The position numbers and the translations under genes were made by a program. The notes under the pieces were generated by a model. The model saw nothing but the letters and a program-made list of their open reading frames with translations, did not search any database and was not told the DNA's origin. From Orbilia blumenaviensis (taxonomy: Eukaryota > Ascomycota > Orbiliomycetes > Orbiliales > Orbiliaceae), in contig JAVHNS010000001.1 of assembly GCA_036872755.1 (NCBI GenBank), forward strand, positions 2,542,001-2,606,000: a DNA stretch of 64,000 nt, read 5' to 3'. Positions 1 through 12,573 of this stretch are shown here, in pieces (the stretch's first letter is position 1; the number at the start of each line of letters is the position of its first letter).

Positions 1-146
1 TACCTAGTCAGTTTATACTGGTCTAACGGTGTGTTCTGCTCCATTGAGGCTGGTTTGCGAGACCGGTTTATACGCTATTTTACGCTACGTACGAAACTTG
101 TTAGTTTTGTGAATTATCGCAGCGCACAGCTGGTAGCTACACGCCA

Positions 147-671
147 GTATGGTGGCCAAAATGTGTCAAAACGACCTATAATACGAAACCGCGCGAAATA
201 TATGTTATAACTTCGCAAAATATATATTACCATTTAAGCGAGGCATAAGTGTGTTAATTTTACATAGTGATGCTCAAGTATCAGCCTGCCATTGGCCTGC
301 CACTAGTCTACTAGCCTACCCACCCGCCTAATCAGAAGTTAGAGAAAAGTCAAACAGTCAAATAGCGAAAGCTTAGCTGCAGGCTACTTCTTTTATCAAC
401 AAATATAATTATAGCTAATGATACGTGCATTTTAAATAGCCGAAGTATATGAAATAATTATAAATTAGTACACTGGCTGTTTGGCTGTCTGGTTTTCCTC
501 CAGCCTCTGACTTAGCAGGTAGGCAGGCTGGTGGCAGGCTAATGGTAGGCTGATAGCAGGCTGGTAGTTGAGCATAACTATGTAAAATTAACACACTTAT
601 GTCTCGCTTAAATTGTAATATATAATATATATATATATATATATCGTTTTGACACATTTTGGCCGCCATAC
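147..671. repeat. Imperfect foldback (inverted-repeat) element, candidate MITE
   Basis: The left arm, starting at 147 (gtatggtggccaaaatgtgt), reads as the reverse complement of the right arm ending at 671. Matching blocks continue through ataagtgtgttaattttaca (about 246) and through a tandem of 11-bp units (AGGCTGGTGGC-like) to about 365 on the left and 477 on the right. That gives two arms of roughly 200 bp around a spacer of about 110 bp. The outermost match is flanked by TA on both sides (148-149 and 669-670), as in Tc1/mariner-derived MITEs, but TA is itself palindromic, so this is weak evidence. The arms have diverged at many positions, and the left-arm AT tract is replaced by an (AT)n run on the right. 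No coding capacity is visible. Confidence 0.7.
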
Positions 672-1645
672 ATCTGCACAGATACACCGCTAACTTGACA
701 AGAGCGAGGCAAAATATACACATACAACACAAAACTCTATGATCCAGTTTGTGTTACATACGCAGCTGGCAGTCTCGTAACCAGCATCCCGGACCGGTAG
801 GGGATCAGTATCCACGAGCATTTAAGCTAATTAAGGTAGTATACACGTGACTATGTGGTTTTAAGGTAATTCATGAAAATGGTGTTGCTATGCCATTTTT
901 CAACTCGTGGGTGGCATCTTACAGGATCACTACTTTACTTCGGAAATCGGGTGAGAATATGGTTGTCATGGGAGAATTCAATTAAGGTTAACATACCAGT
1001 ATTCTCACCATGAATTACAACATGCATATGTAATTTTCAACACCCCAATAGATGGCTGAAAATACGGCACCCAAGAATTTGAGTTTAGATATATTCTGAG
1101 CCTTGTGGTAAGATATATATATATACCATAGATGGGGCTTCAGTTTGAGGAGCCAGCGGCTCGGGTGCCGGCATTAGTAGAAATTTACTGATTTGAGGGC
1201 CCTAGGAACCGGCCCATTTTTTTCTTATTGGGATTTCGGATTATCTAGCAATATGCCATTGCCTTGGGGGCCGAGTATCATTGGGGCGTATAGCCATGAA
1301 ATTGCTCTTAAAAATGAAACTTTCACTTAGCTTATCGGAATTCCAATCGGCGAAACTAGATATACTGTATAGCTTTAGTAATACGCATAAATTTACTGTG
1401 TTCTTCTGGAAGACGAGGGTACTACTCTACGGCGAGACGAGCCTATGAGACATCCCAATTGACAATTACAAATGCATTAAGTATCTGTAGTTTTGTTATA
1501 ATTGGCATTATGGAAGAGGATAACTTTCAAAAAAACATCATCCGTCTTCATTCTGGCTTGTTCGCAGCCGGTTGAACTAATTTACTAGTTCATTTTACCT
1601 ATCGCTTTTATCAGAAATACCCCTTCCCGCTCGGATAAATTAAAA
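672..1645. other. Intergenic region upstream of the DPBB gene
   Basis: AT-rich DNA with no ORF that looks coding. It separates the foldback element from the first gene and presumably contains that gene's promoter. No clear structural RNA or repeat was seen. Confidence 0.5.
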
Positions 1646-3231
1646 ATGGGGCTTGGTGGTCTCGAAAAGTTTCACCCAAATGCCGGTCTACGGCAGTATG
1701 CTCGCTCCAAAACCTTCGCTGGTACATCTAAGCCGCATAGTCTCTACATATGTGGATTTCGCCGCAAGAATTTCTATAAATTAATGGCACTTTTGTTTTT
1801 GATCGTATTAGCTATCGCTTTGGCAATCGGAATCAGCGTTTCGAAGCGAGTTAAACGTATACGTGAGCAAAGGAATGGAGTCGTTGGCGCCAATGGATCC
1901 AGACCGGGCATCACTCTTCCTGGGGGGAGGCTGTTTATTCCAACTACAACTCGTACCATTACAGATGTCACTCGGGTCGGTGATCAAGTTTTCACCATAC
2001 AATATGAGCAACCAGAGGGAATCACATTGCAGCTCTCGAGGGGCTCTGTTGTGCCGGCTACTTCATATCTCTCTTTGAGCGTGGCGGGCCCGGCGACTTT
2101 CACTATCGGTCGTGTTATTACTACGGTTGACGGAGGGACTACTCAAGTTATGGGCGGGACTACGTCGGTTATTAGCCCCACAGCTACCGTTACCTCGCAG
2201 GGACGTACTGTCACTCTTGGTCCTTCGACAACAATAGTGGGTGCTTCGACGAGGATCTCCGGCGGCAGCACTCGTACAGCTTATACAAGCGTTCCGTTTA
2301 CAGTCACAAATTCAGCGTCATCTGAGGCACCCAGTTCATCTATGAAAGTTTTGATCTATAACGACCCTGGCGGAGGTGTTATTGTTGTTCCGGCTGAGCA
2401 GAGGTATGTTGATATGAGGAAGTCAGATGTGGCGTATGGTTAGTGGTACTGACGTTGAACTTTTCAAATAGTTCGTCCTCTCGGAGAATTATTACCTTGT
2501 CGAGCGTAAGCTCTACACGAACATCAAGCGTACCAAGCTATACCAGTGCACAAAGTAGCCAAGTGGCCGGCCCCCCATCGGGAAGCTCTGCTCTGGCAAG
2601 TTCACGTTCTTCGGCAGCTGCACCGAGTCCGAGTAGTGGTGGCGGGGGCGGGGGCGGGGGCGGCACTGGGCAAACTTACACCGGAGATGCAACTTATTAC
2701 GATCCTGGCCTTGGTTCCTGTGGGATCACAAATTCCGCTTCTGATCTAATTGCGGCGATTGGACACGCTTTGTTCGATTCAATGGCAACCGCCAACAGCA
2801 ACAACAACCCATTCTGCGGGCGACAGATAATTATAAGAAAGAAAGGGGGCTTCAGTAGACGCTCTAACGTTGGAGATTTAAGGGAGAGGTGGATTGACTC
2901 GAATAATACACTCCCTGTCGGCCGCGTGAGAACATTTGCGACGAGAACAAGAACAGGAGCCAAGCTTCTAGAAACCACTGCTTCTGCCAATATCACACGA
3001 GGTGCGAAAGGCCATGCTTACCCGGTTCAACTTCCCTTGTACCGCAGAGGGAAATCAACTGTGCAGGAAGGTTATGGCCACGCCTTGAAGAGGCGAGGAG
3101 AGGTGGTTATCACGGTTGTTGATAGGTGTGGAGGGTGTGCGGAGCACGACCTAGATTTATCACCGGCGGCTTTTAATATGATTGCAGATCCTGCAAAAGG
3201 TCGAGTCCCCATTGATTGGCGGTTCGCGTGA
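1646..3231 (+). CDS. Membrane-anchored protein with C-terminal RlpA-like double-psi beta-barrel (DPBB) domain
   Basis: Two exons, 1646-2403 and 2472-3231. The 68-bp intron has a GTATGT donor, a CTGAC branch point and an ATAG acceptor, and splicing gives 505 aa in one frame. Residues 1-45 are probably cytosolic and basic. One hydrophobic helix (about 46-65) followed by KRVKR suggests a type II or signal-anchor membrane protein. A Thr/Ser-rich linker and a nine-glycine stretch lead to the C-terminal domain, with TYYDPGLGSCG, NPFCG and VVDRCGGCAEHDLDLSPAAF. These are hallmarks of fungal DPBB/barwin-like (expansin-related) secreted proteins. A segment of about 80 residues rich in Arg and Thr separates the two halves of the barrel, which is unusual. 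A wall-polysaccharide-binding role is inference; no catalytic activity can be assigned. Confidence 0.85.
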
Positions 3232-4528
3232 AGGATGGCTTTTTTGGGGTATTTCTCTTTCTCTCGTTTGTATAATCATGCATGAGGGCTACCTTTGAGA
3301 GGGTTTTGTGAGGATAGCATAACATGCATATGCATAGTGCCATGACGTCCTCGTTTTCTTAATTTGCTTTTTTCTTTTCTCTACCATTTCGGAACCCCTC
3401 TCGAGCTCTCGTCCAAATGATTGGCCTCACGCTATACTGTTACACAGAATAAAACTGGATGCCTTCTGCACAATTAAGCTTTTCGCGTGGCCGCCTTATT
3501 ATATGCATCGTGCATTATACGTTATGTTGTGCACCAAATGTTGGACGCAAAATGCAACAGATATCAACACGAACTGACAACTCGACATCCCATCCAAATC
3601 GGATCCATACAGAGGCGAAAGCCAATTCCTAGTTACATTTCGCCTTGTATACATAGAAGATACTGTGTATTTTTCTACTTAGTTAATATTTTAAGCTTTT
3701 CCGCCCCGAAACTTCGCGCATTCCGCACTCTTTCGCTGCTGACATTTTTTAGCTGGTCGATCTAAATCGCGGGACTGTCATATTCAGAATTGGCTACCAG
3801 GAAGCGAAAGCAGAAGGCAAGAACCGGGACTAGGCAGAAAGCAGAAACCTGAGCGAAATCGCCCTACCTATAGAAAATTGCGACCTTATGCATATGCATC
3901 TACAAAAAATTTCCTATCTTCTCATCTGCTACAGAATAGTTTCAAATATCTGCATGATAAAACCCCCCCACGAAGATATGTTTCCGCATGGTTCCTCCCG
4001 ATGTCATTGCCCAGTTTCGGTTGGTTCCTAACGAACCCGGAATTCGACACGAAAGGTTGGCGCCCAGCCCGTCGCGCGATCTCCTTTTAGCTTTTTTGCG
4101 GGGAAGCCACGGCTTAAAAGACCTCCGATTTTAACGAGACACAAAGGAGATCCACAAATGTCCCACCCTTCTGCTATGTCGCACCTACTGGAGGCCAATT
4201 AAGTATGTGATAAAGACACACTAATGAATAATCTAAAAAGATGGTATCCGCCGCGTGTTCCCGTTCGCTTTTATACCCTCGGCTCTCCCCTTCGTTTTTC
4301 ACGAATGGTACTTATATATTAATTCGTTCTCGCCCCCTCCCTGTATCGTGTTATTCGCACTCTGACGTTGCTCACTGCCCCTTGAGCTTTAAAAAGACGT
4401 TTTTATCTCTTTAGCTAGATCCATAGTTTCTGTCTCGATAAACCATCTCTTTTAAATCCAAGATAAGCTTGCAAAAAAAATAAAGCCTTTTTTCTTCTCT
4501 TTCTTGTTCTTTTATATATTCAATAAAC
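3232..4528. other. Intergenic region between DPBB gene and acyl-CoA ligase gene
   Basis: Contains the 3' flank of the DPBB gene and a pyrimidine-rich promoter and leader for the ligase gene (T/C runs from about 4490 to the start codon). The short ORFs here show no family motif. Confidence 0.5.
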
Positions 4529-6395
4529 ATGCCATTCAAATCACCATTCCCAGATATCGAAATCCCACAGGTTGACCTTCTCACCTGGCTTTTCGAATCA
4601 CCTGATGCACCGCTCCCCGATGAGCCTATCTATTTAGACTCCATCAATCCGGAGGAAAAACACCTCTCCCTGAACGAATACCGATCATGGGCCCGGCGGG
4701 TCGCCGGTGGCATCCAGGGAAAACTTGGACTAAAGCCGCAGGATAAAATTCTCGTCTTCTCGAGTAACAATATATACTTTCCGGTTCTGTTGATGGGAAT
4801 AGTCGGTTCAGAATGCGTGCTCACAGGCGCAAACCCCACCTTCACACCAAGAGAACTAGCATACCAGATCAAAGATGTACATGCGAAAGCACTTTTTGTA
4901 GCACCGGATTCTGTGTCTACTGCCTTTGAAGCTGCGAAGACAACTGGATTTGACACGAGGAAGATATTCGTCTTTGACGATAACGTCAAGAATCCCAATC
5001 GTTCAGCCTGGGCGAAGTACCCCATCGGTGGGTACTGGACGGATATACTCTCCGAAAAGGATGATTTCAGATGGAGGAGACTCCCAGTTGGAGAATTGAA
5101 CACTACCGTCGCAATTAATTACTCCAGTGGTACGACAGGTATGCCGAAGGGCGTGGAAATCACACATAGGAACTTTGTGTCGAATATTTCGCAGTCAATT
5201 CATATGGATGGGGACAAACCAGATTATGAACCTGTGAATCTGGCAGCAATTCCGATGTACCATGCGTACGGTATGGCGGCGTTTGTACTGCAGTCGGCGA
5301 AAACTGGCGTTAAAGTTTATGTGATGCCGAAGTTTGACTTCTTGGAGTATTTGAAGTAAGAGTTAATTGCGTGGAAAGTGCATTGTTAAGTATATGCTGA
5401 CGAGATGTGATAAAACGTGGATAGATGCATTGAAAAGTATAAAGTGACATCGATCGCCGCCGTACCACCAATCGTCGTGGCATTCGCGAAGCACCCGGCA
5501 GTGAACAAGACGGACTTATCATCGGTTAAGTCTATTGGTTGCGGTGCCGCACCATTGAGTGCAGAAACAGCTATCGCTGCCGAAGCCAAGTTCAATGGTG
5601 TTAGGATTTTACAAGGTGAGTCTAAACAAAATATAAAATACAAGTAAGAAACCGAATTAACGGGGTATTAGGATATGGTCTGAGCGAAGTAACATGCGCA
5701 GTTATCGTTCAAAGGGAGAATAAGCTAAACGTGAACCCTAAACGGGGAACTGTTGGCCATATTGCACCAAATTGTGAGGCCAAACTGGTAGATGCGGAAG
5801 GGAAGGAACTAGGCAGGAACCAACCTGGAGAGCTATGGGTTCGCGGACCCAATGTTATGAAGGGATACTATAACAAACCCGAGGCGACAGCAGACACAAT
5901 TACCCCAGATGGATGGTTAAAGACTGGAGATGTCGCATATGTTGACGATGAGGGTCTATGGTACATTGTTGACCGCAAAAAGGTGAGATATTGCTATTAT
6001 CCAAGGTTATTTTGAGCTCGGCTTTTATCGATACTAATAGAGTCGTATTATAGGAGTTAATCAAAACATCGGGTTACCAAGTAGCACCAGCAGAGCTAGA
6101 GGCTGTACTTCTCGAGCACCCAGATGTCGCAGACGCAGGCGTCATTGGCATCAAATGGGCGGATAACGAACGTCCAAGGGCATATATCGTTAAGAATGTA
6201 GGCTCTAAAGTAACTTCCGATGATATACAGAAGTACATGTCGAAAGTTTGTTCTAGCTACAAGCAACTTACTGGGGGTATCGTTTGGGTTGATGAGATCC
6301 CTAAGAACCCGTCAGGGAAGATCTTGAGAAAACTGCTTAGGGAGCGTGCGGCAAAGGAGGTGCAGGATACAGGAGATCACAAGGCGAAACTATAA
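4529..6395 (+). CDS. 4-coumarate--CoA ligase-like acyl-CoA synthetase, peroxisomal signal
   Basis: Four exons: 4529-5355, 5425-5615, 5672-5982 and 6054-6395. All introns are GT-AG, 56-71 bp, and the product is 556 aa. It belongs to the ANL superfamily, which activates carboxylic acids as acyl-adenylates and transfers them to CoA. Visible motifs are the P-loop YSSGTTGMPKG (198-208), the A5-like GYGLSEVTC, the TGD/VDRKKELIKTSGYQVAP hinge region, and the C-terminal PKNPSGKILR, whose lysine is the adenylation catalytic residue. The length suits the 4CL family. The protein ends in A-K-L, a canonical type 1 peroxisomal targeting signal, so import into peroxisomes is likely. The substrate (fatty, aryl or phenylpropanoid acid) cannot be told from sequence. 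It converges on URB2, with 148 bp between the stop codons. Confidence 0.93.
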
Positions 6396-6543
6396 ACTAG
6401 CTTTACTAGAGGTCATAGAATTGGCTGTTAAGCCTGGCATTCTGGGCATCGTGGGCATCGTAATGGGGGTGGAAATTAAATTTCCATACATATAATACAT
6501 ACAGGCGCGTTTTGCGGCCAAGACTCCCAGACTTCATAACTGA

Positions 6544-9500
6544 TCAGTCGACCCATTTCCCAAACTTTTTCCAATCCTCATACAGAGCTTTGAACACTAC
6601 CCTGCCTGGATTGTCTAAACTCATATTCAGAGATCTCAAAGTAGACTCCTGCATAACGTCAAACATAGCATATAATCCCGGCGTCAATGCCGCCCTTATA
6701 TCTGGTGTCAAATGGTGCGTAAGATTCAAGTTGATATACCGTTTCAGCAGCCCAGGCACGTGTGGCTCCACTGCTTTCCTAGCTGCCACAGTGGCGGAGG
6801 AGAGGTTGTCCGATTTGCGGTTCATCCTAACACTTGAAGTGGAAGGATCGCAAAGCATTGTTAGCAGTCGACAGTAGGCTCCTCCGGCTTCTTTAGACAC
6901 TGTCCAGTTTTTGGCATTGGCTAGCCAAGGTGGGTGGATTTCAGAGTCTGATTTCTTCCTACCCGTAACCCGCGGTAGGAACAGAAGACCCATGAGTGCT
7001 TCGAGGGTGGCGATAATGAGCCCATGTCGATTTTTGATTCTAAACCTTTGACCACTAAGAATCCCTCCCACTATAGCACAAATGGGAAGGAAAACCGTGT
7101 CTGTGTTCCCAGCCGTGTAGTCAAATTGCGGGCCGTGCGAAGAGATTATGGCAGCAATGCTTGCAAGAATTTCCTCTATGTTCAACTGCGATATCGAAAT
7201 CCCCTGTAGGGCCGTTAGCGTGGTAGATATGCAGATGGGGTAAACCAGGACTAACCTTGTCCTTGAGAAGTATACTGGTTGTATTTAAAAGAGTACATAG
7301 ACTGTCGAGATTACCACAAGCGGGCTTTGCCAATGCCAGCTGGGAGAAAATAAAGGACACCTGGGTCTCGAGCGGCGTATCGGTAGATTTGGCGGCTTCA
7401 GAATTTCTGTTAGCTAAACTATCCAACATGGCAAGCCTCAACCTTCTTTAGACACTTACCGATTGCAATGTTCAAAATATCCTGTAAAATTAGATAGAAT
7501 GAGGATGGTATCCTGGGCGATGCCGGAAAAATGGAAGTCGCGACATAATCGAGAAGGTCATATATAGCTGGTGCTTCTAACCTTGAAAGAGCCGAGTGGT
7601 AGCTGGGACGGAACGCTTCGTACATATCTATACCAGAGCAAGCTGTCAGCTTTGTGCCCTGGCCAGCCACAAACAAACGGAAGCATACCTCTCTGACCAA
7701 GGAAAAACGCAATATCAGTTGCTTGTCTCCCGCCATCGTCGGCAATAATCGAGATTGCACGGCCATAGAATATCAAAGATTGACTTGATGCCAGCTGCCT
7801 GTTCTCCGATAGTAACGAGTCGAATTGTGCCCGGAGTTTCGTAATTTTATCCGTGGAAACAACGTTGGCTACGCCATCACGACCCTTAACTAGGGAAACC
7901 AGAGGCTCCAAAAACGATAAATCCAGAGTCATCAGAGCTCCGTCACGACCTAAATCTCTCGTTGGGTCTATGACCCGATTGATCAAGATTGCGGACAGTT
8001 TGTCTATTAACGAGTATACCCTTTCCTTGACCGAGTCTTCCTTATCGGCACTGACGGTATGAAAGACTCCTTGAACAACCGCATGAGACCAAGCGCGAAC
8101 CCCAACATCGGAGTCCTTAGCTTTATCTAGTAGCTTACCAGCGAGATTGATTGCCGCTAGCAGCTGTGCCTCTGCTTTCTCATGATGCCGAGACTCTGCA
8201 AGGTGTCTGAAATATAATTAGTACCCTTCGCCCCTAAGATAGAAGGAGTCTGCATACCTTATCACAGCCTTAGCAAGATCGACTTTAGTACCAATGTTCG
8301 CATCATAAGTTTCAAATAGCCCATAAAGCCCGTCTGCGCTACCAATTGAAGTCGCTAAGGCGGAAGAATTCGTCGACAACCTAGCCAATCTGACCAAAAC
8401 ATCGAGGACCTTCCGGCTTTCTTCTATATCCGCTGTTCGCTTTGCAATTGAAAACAATTCATCGACAATCGCTTCTCGCTGTGATTTTCTCAGTGCTGCG
8501 AGAGGGCACTCAGTGAAAACTTCGAGAATGGCTGGTGACAATTGGCCTGTGGCTCCTTCCGTCCGTATATTCTCCTGTATTGCTATGAATAAGGTATCTA
8601 ATTGTGATTTTTAGTTTTCCAGTTACATAGATAACATCGAGTGGAACTCCTTACCTTTGACCTTAGAGTCTTCATAAACCTTTGAATCACCTCTTACAAA
8701 AGAATTCCAAGCAGAGCTAAGGTCTGCAGCACCGCCATCGACAGTTACTTTTGATGCTTTTGCTAAAAAAGTTGAAAAGAATTCTTGTAGGAGGGTGTTA
8801 TCTAATTGACTGTTCCATGTTAGCATTATATGCAGTATCAGCAGCCCTGAGAGAGAATAATACCTTAGGAGGACCACAAAACGAGTAGTTACCGTATGAA
8901 CAAACGATATGGCTACATCCGAAAGGTTGGATATCCTATCAAAACCGCCATTCTGAGTGCTCTCAGTTACAGACTTAATTCGCGGTATTATTTTTCTGAG
9001 GATATCCTCCAACTCCTCGACATTCAAACAGCCATGTTCTCGGAGTACTAAGGCAAGGGTAAGGAGAATAGATAGTTCCTTTGCCCTGTCTGCTTTAAGC
9101 TTAGATCCTGATAAAAGTGACTCCGTTGTTTTCACCAGTGCCTTTTTGAGTTCATCGATACCATTAGTGAAGTCTAAGGATGGCCACATATCTAATACTC
9201 GCAAAACAACCCTCCAGTACTGCCACTGGCCTTTGCCTCCATCAGATATTAGGGAAGTGCTTGTGAGGTTGTTAAACAGGGTAGTAACTAAGCCTTCTGA
9301 TGCAAGTTTGTCGATAGTTTCAACCCGGCCGACCCCTCTCAGAATACTATCAACTATCGGTAAAGAGCTAGTGATGGCTTCAGATGATGTGTACTTCTTA
9401 AAGACATTGTAGACTTGGCTTTGCGTCAACCCGGTCTCCACGTTAGATGCCATTAACGATTGAAAGCGGTCGGACCACCATATAGTCGATTGCTGCTCTA

Positions 9501-11112
9501 TATTCAGACCGAGCAACTTGAACCATCTCTCAAATAGACCCTCTAGATCACGGGATTCGACGGATACCGTGATAATCTGCTGGATAAATTGCCATACACC
9601 TTCCCCGCAGCTCTTAGTATCCAACTTGGAGATCATTTCGAATACGGTTTCGCCTTCCGTGGACAGCAGGACGTCCATATCGATTCTAGCGACTGCCTGT
9701 AGCACCGCCCAGTCTACATCGGAAGGCCGTCGTAATGCTAATTTAATAGAATTCTTCAATGCTGCCTCTTCCACGACAACTTTATTCCGAATGGCGATAT
9801 CTAGGATCCCGGTGTGGACGGATAAGTGGTTTTTTGTAATTGAAAGCATCCATGATAACAAGACACTGACAAACCCATCCGCATGCCGTCGCTGTCTGAC
9901 CGAGTAGTCTCTGTCTGCCTTCTCAATTGCTAATTCCAGGTTGATTGGAAGTGACAAGGCGATGGACTCGGAGATTGACACGGCTTTTTGGTCTGCGCAC
10001 GCATCTGCGAGAGGCTTGAGAGCATTGAGAAACTCAGACCGCTTCTCTTTCGGTGCCGAGACAGGTTGGAAGACGTAGCTGCCTAGAAACCAGGCTATCG
10101 TTTCTCTGATATCGCGAGGTAGGGATGGTATGCTGAGGATCATCGACATAGGTAATAGTAGTTTCTCCGATACAAGAGACGCAAGCTAAAGTTAGGATTA
10201 GTACCTAAAATCTCGTGATTCGAATAATTTGGGCGTATAATTACCTTTGCAATGTCGGAAACGCCATATGAGCAAGACTTCCAGACCATGTGACACAGAC
10301 TCGTCCAATTGACCACACCATCAACCCAACCAAGACCTTGAACCACGATCAATAGTAGCTTCCAGTACGATTCAAAAAGTCCAGCAGCAATCTCCGGTGA
10401 AAATTTAAATATCGGGGTCGTCAGGTCCAATCGTCTCCGCTTCGGATTCGTCTCGTCCCGGCCTGTTCCTCCTTCAAACCGGATTTTTAGATACCCCACA
10501 ACCCTAAACACCGCAGATAGTAGTATTTCGACCTGTTGACCTCGCCTCGACCATTCCCGTTTTATTCTATGACGGTTCACGCGGGCGTATGTCGTGCGAA
10601 GGAGAGGGCTTCCGGGTTCGGTGGCCGATGAGCTTGTAGTCGACGCAGCATCCTGCATTTCAACATCTTCGGTGTCATTGGAACCTGATATCGACTCTCC
10701 GTCTTCAGTCGAGTATTTTGCGACAGCATCTGACAGAGTTTTCGCTACAATTCCGACGAATTTGTGTTTTCGCAATGTCGCTGCGGCAGCGGTGAGGTTT
10801 AGGTCTGGGGTGCTGAACAAGTCGTATAGAGTATTCCAGGCATCCGGGGACAATCGACCACTATCAAGTAACCCAAATGTATCAATATTCTATCACTTCG
10901 TGATGATATCATGGCGAAAATATGGTTCCATACCTCGATGATGCCTCATCCTCCAACCGTTCAACTAGCCATTCCGCCAGCCATTCCTCTTTCCCAGGAA
11001 AAAATAATGCGACGTTGCCTCTACAGACCGATTGCGCAGTAGGTAATAGATCCAATAATGGCTTTGACTTGTCGCGAAGAGATTTCGTTAGGGTTGCCGT
11101 TGAAAGCACCAT
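6544..11112 (-). CDS. URB2: Nucleolar pre-ribosomal protein Urb2/Npa2 family
   Basis: Eight exons on the minus strand: 11112-10934, 10860-10245, 10185-8655, 8597-8258, 8206-7689, 7627-7460, 7413-7256 and 7203-6544, giving about 1389 aa. The C-terminal portion carries the Urb2/Npa2 signature region (NIEEILASIAAIISSHGP, KEAGGAYCRLLTML, LYEDWKKFGKWVD at the end). The rest is a long alpha-helical repeat-like protein with little low complexity. The yeast homologue works with Npa1/Urb1 in early 60S (27S pre-rRNA) assembly in the nucleolus. The intron at 7414-7459 is only 46 nt; the better-looking nearby AG at 7419 would put a stop in frame, so this junction is the least certain. The gene diverges from MIC10 across a shared 419-bp promoter region. 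Confidence 0.9.
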
Positions 11113-11531
11113 GGTGCAAGACGGCGCGATAGAACTTTGATGCTGTTTTCTATGCTATTTTTTTTTTTAGTTTACGTTCTTCGGGTGGGATGAGTTGCCT
11201 GCAGGTTCCAAGTCTAAGTCTAGGTAGGCGAAAAATAATAATAAAAAAAAATTAGACGCTCTGCGTTACAGGTTCGGCTCGGAGAGGACAGGATTAAATC
11301 ACGCTCGTGCTAAACCTCGAACCATTCTTTCGAACCTCACCGCTTCACCACACCACCCAGCTAACCAACCCACCACCCTCCGACGTCGAAGAAAAGCGCC
11401 GATACGGCCAGAAGCTTGCCAATTGTCGAATATCCTCGAACAATTGATCTCGTCTCCTTCACGAAGTCCTATTGTTCCGACACCCGCACTCCTCAAAAAA
11501 ACCCCTCCGAGATAACATTTAAACCGCCACA
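11113..11531. promoter_or_regulatory. Shared divergent promoter region of URB2 and MIC10
   Basis: A 419-bp gap lies between the start codons of two divergently transcribed genes. It contains A/T homopolymer runs (about 11158-11168 and 11236-11250), as in nucleosome-depleted fungal promoters, and no ORF that looks coding. No specific operator was recognised. Confidence 0.4.
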
Positions 11532-11965
11532 ATGACGACAACCACTGGTGCATCCGAGACTTCCACACCATCGACTTCCTCATCGCAGGTTGTCAGCCGG
11601 GTATCTGCTCCTGTCTCAGAGACACTTCTCAATGATAAGGTCCGTTAGAGAGACTCTCAATTGGCATCGATAATTTTGCACCCGATGCGTTTTTACATAA
11701 GAACCGAGCGAAGAAGAAAAAATCCACAAAAACGCTAACACCTTAAAATTCTTCGGCTTATTTATCATAGTGGGACCTCTGCCTCTCGAACGCCATTATA
11801 AAATCCGGCCTCGGCCTCGGATTCGGCGTCGTCTTCTCGGTCCTATTGTTCAAGAGAAGAGCATTCCCAGCATGGATCGGTCTTGGGTTCGGTGCCGGTA
11901 GGGGATATGCAGAGTGTGATGCCAGCTTCAAGAGCGCTGCTGGCTCAAGGAGTGTTCGGGCATAA
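11532..11965 (+). CDS. MIC10: MICOS complex subunit Mic10
   Basis: Two exons, 11532-11639 and 11771-11965, with a 131-bp intron (GTCCGT donor, CATAG acceptor), encode 100 aa. The N-terminus is Ser/Thr-rich. The core [18 protein letters not shown] is followed by the first membrane segment with a glycine zipper ([18 protein letters not shown]). The second segment ([20 protein letters not shown]) has the GxGxGxG motif that drives Mic10 oligomerisation. In this family the protein sits in the mitochondrial inner membrane and bends it at cristae junctions. Length and hairpin topology match the family. The gene is too fragmented by the intron to appear as one ORF. Confidence 0.95.
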
Positions 11966-12573
11966 GGGGATTCAAAATCAGCCCTCAGAATTTTTTACCA
12001 CTCGCTTCCACCATGTCGCTCACACACACACAAACACACATACCCGACCACAACTACACACTACACACGACGAAACTTCTCGATAATCCCACTCTTTTTC
12101 GTATTGTATGCTAGGAGAGAGAGAGAAAGGAGAGGCGTTACAAATATAATTTAGAGATGGGGTTTGAGAGAAGGGGTTTTCTCTTCCTTTTTTTGTAACG
12201 AAAAAGTGGTATTAGAAGGAAGGATGAAATTCTTCACTTGATGAAAAAAAGAAATATACTACGTCATATTACTTGTCAATATTACTATTCGTTTGAAAAG
12301 CGCTGCACTTCTGTATATATTTCTTTGCTTTGCAATCCCCTATCATCTTTATTGTAGAATCTCTATCTCTAGAGTGATATCCTATATCCATGGGTCCAGA
12401 GTTTGATAACCTGAGAAAGCGGGAGCATTACATTGCCGCCGTATCTCTCCTTCTCTACATGCGATCCGACCTAGATAGTCTTCAGGTAACAATGTTAGCG
12501 GCAGTCCAATTTTAGGAGTGCTTATATATAGAAAATATGACAATATAGATAACGCCAACATGTTTGCATGATA
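11966..12573. other. Convergent intergenic region with CA microsatellite
   Basis: 3' flanks of MIC10 and of the trypsin-fold gene. It holds a CA-repeat tract at 12020-12041 and GA-rich runs near 12113-12135. No gene was seen. Confidence 0.5.
12020..12041. repeat. (CA)n microsatellite
   Basis: Nearly perfect CA dinucleotide repeat with one CAAA interruption, in the 3' flank of MIC10. Confidence 0.8.

Noticed and set aside
415..732. Minus-strand ORF over the foldback element
   Set aside because: It spans the inverted repeat and AT microsatellite; the peptide reflects repeat composition and has no domain.
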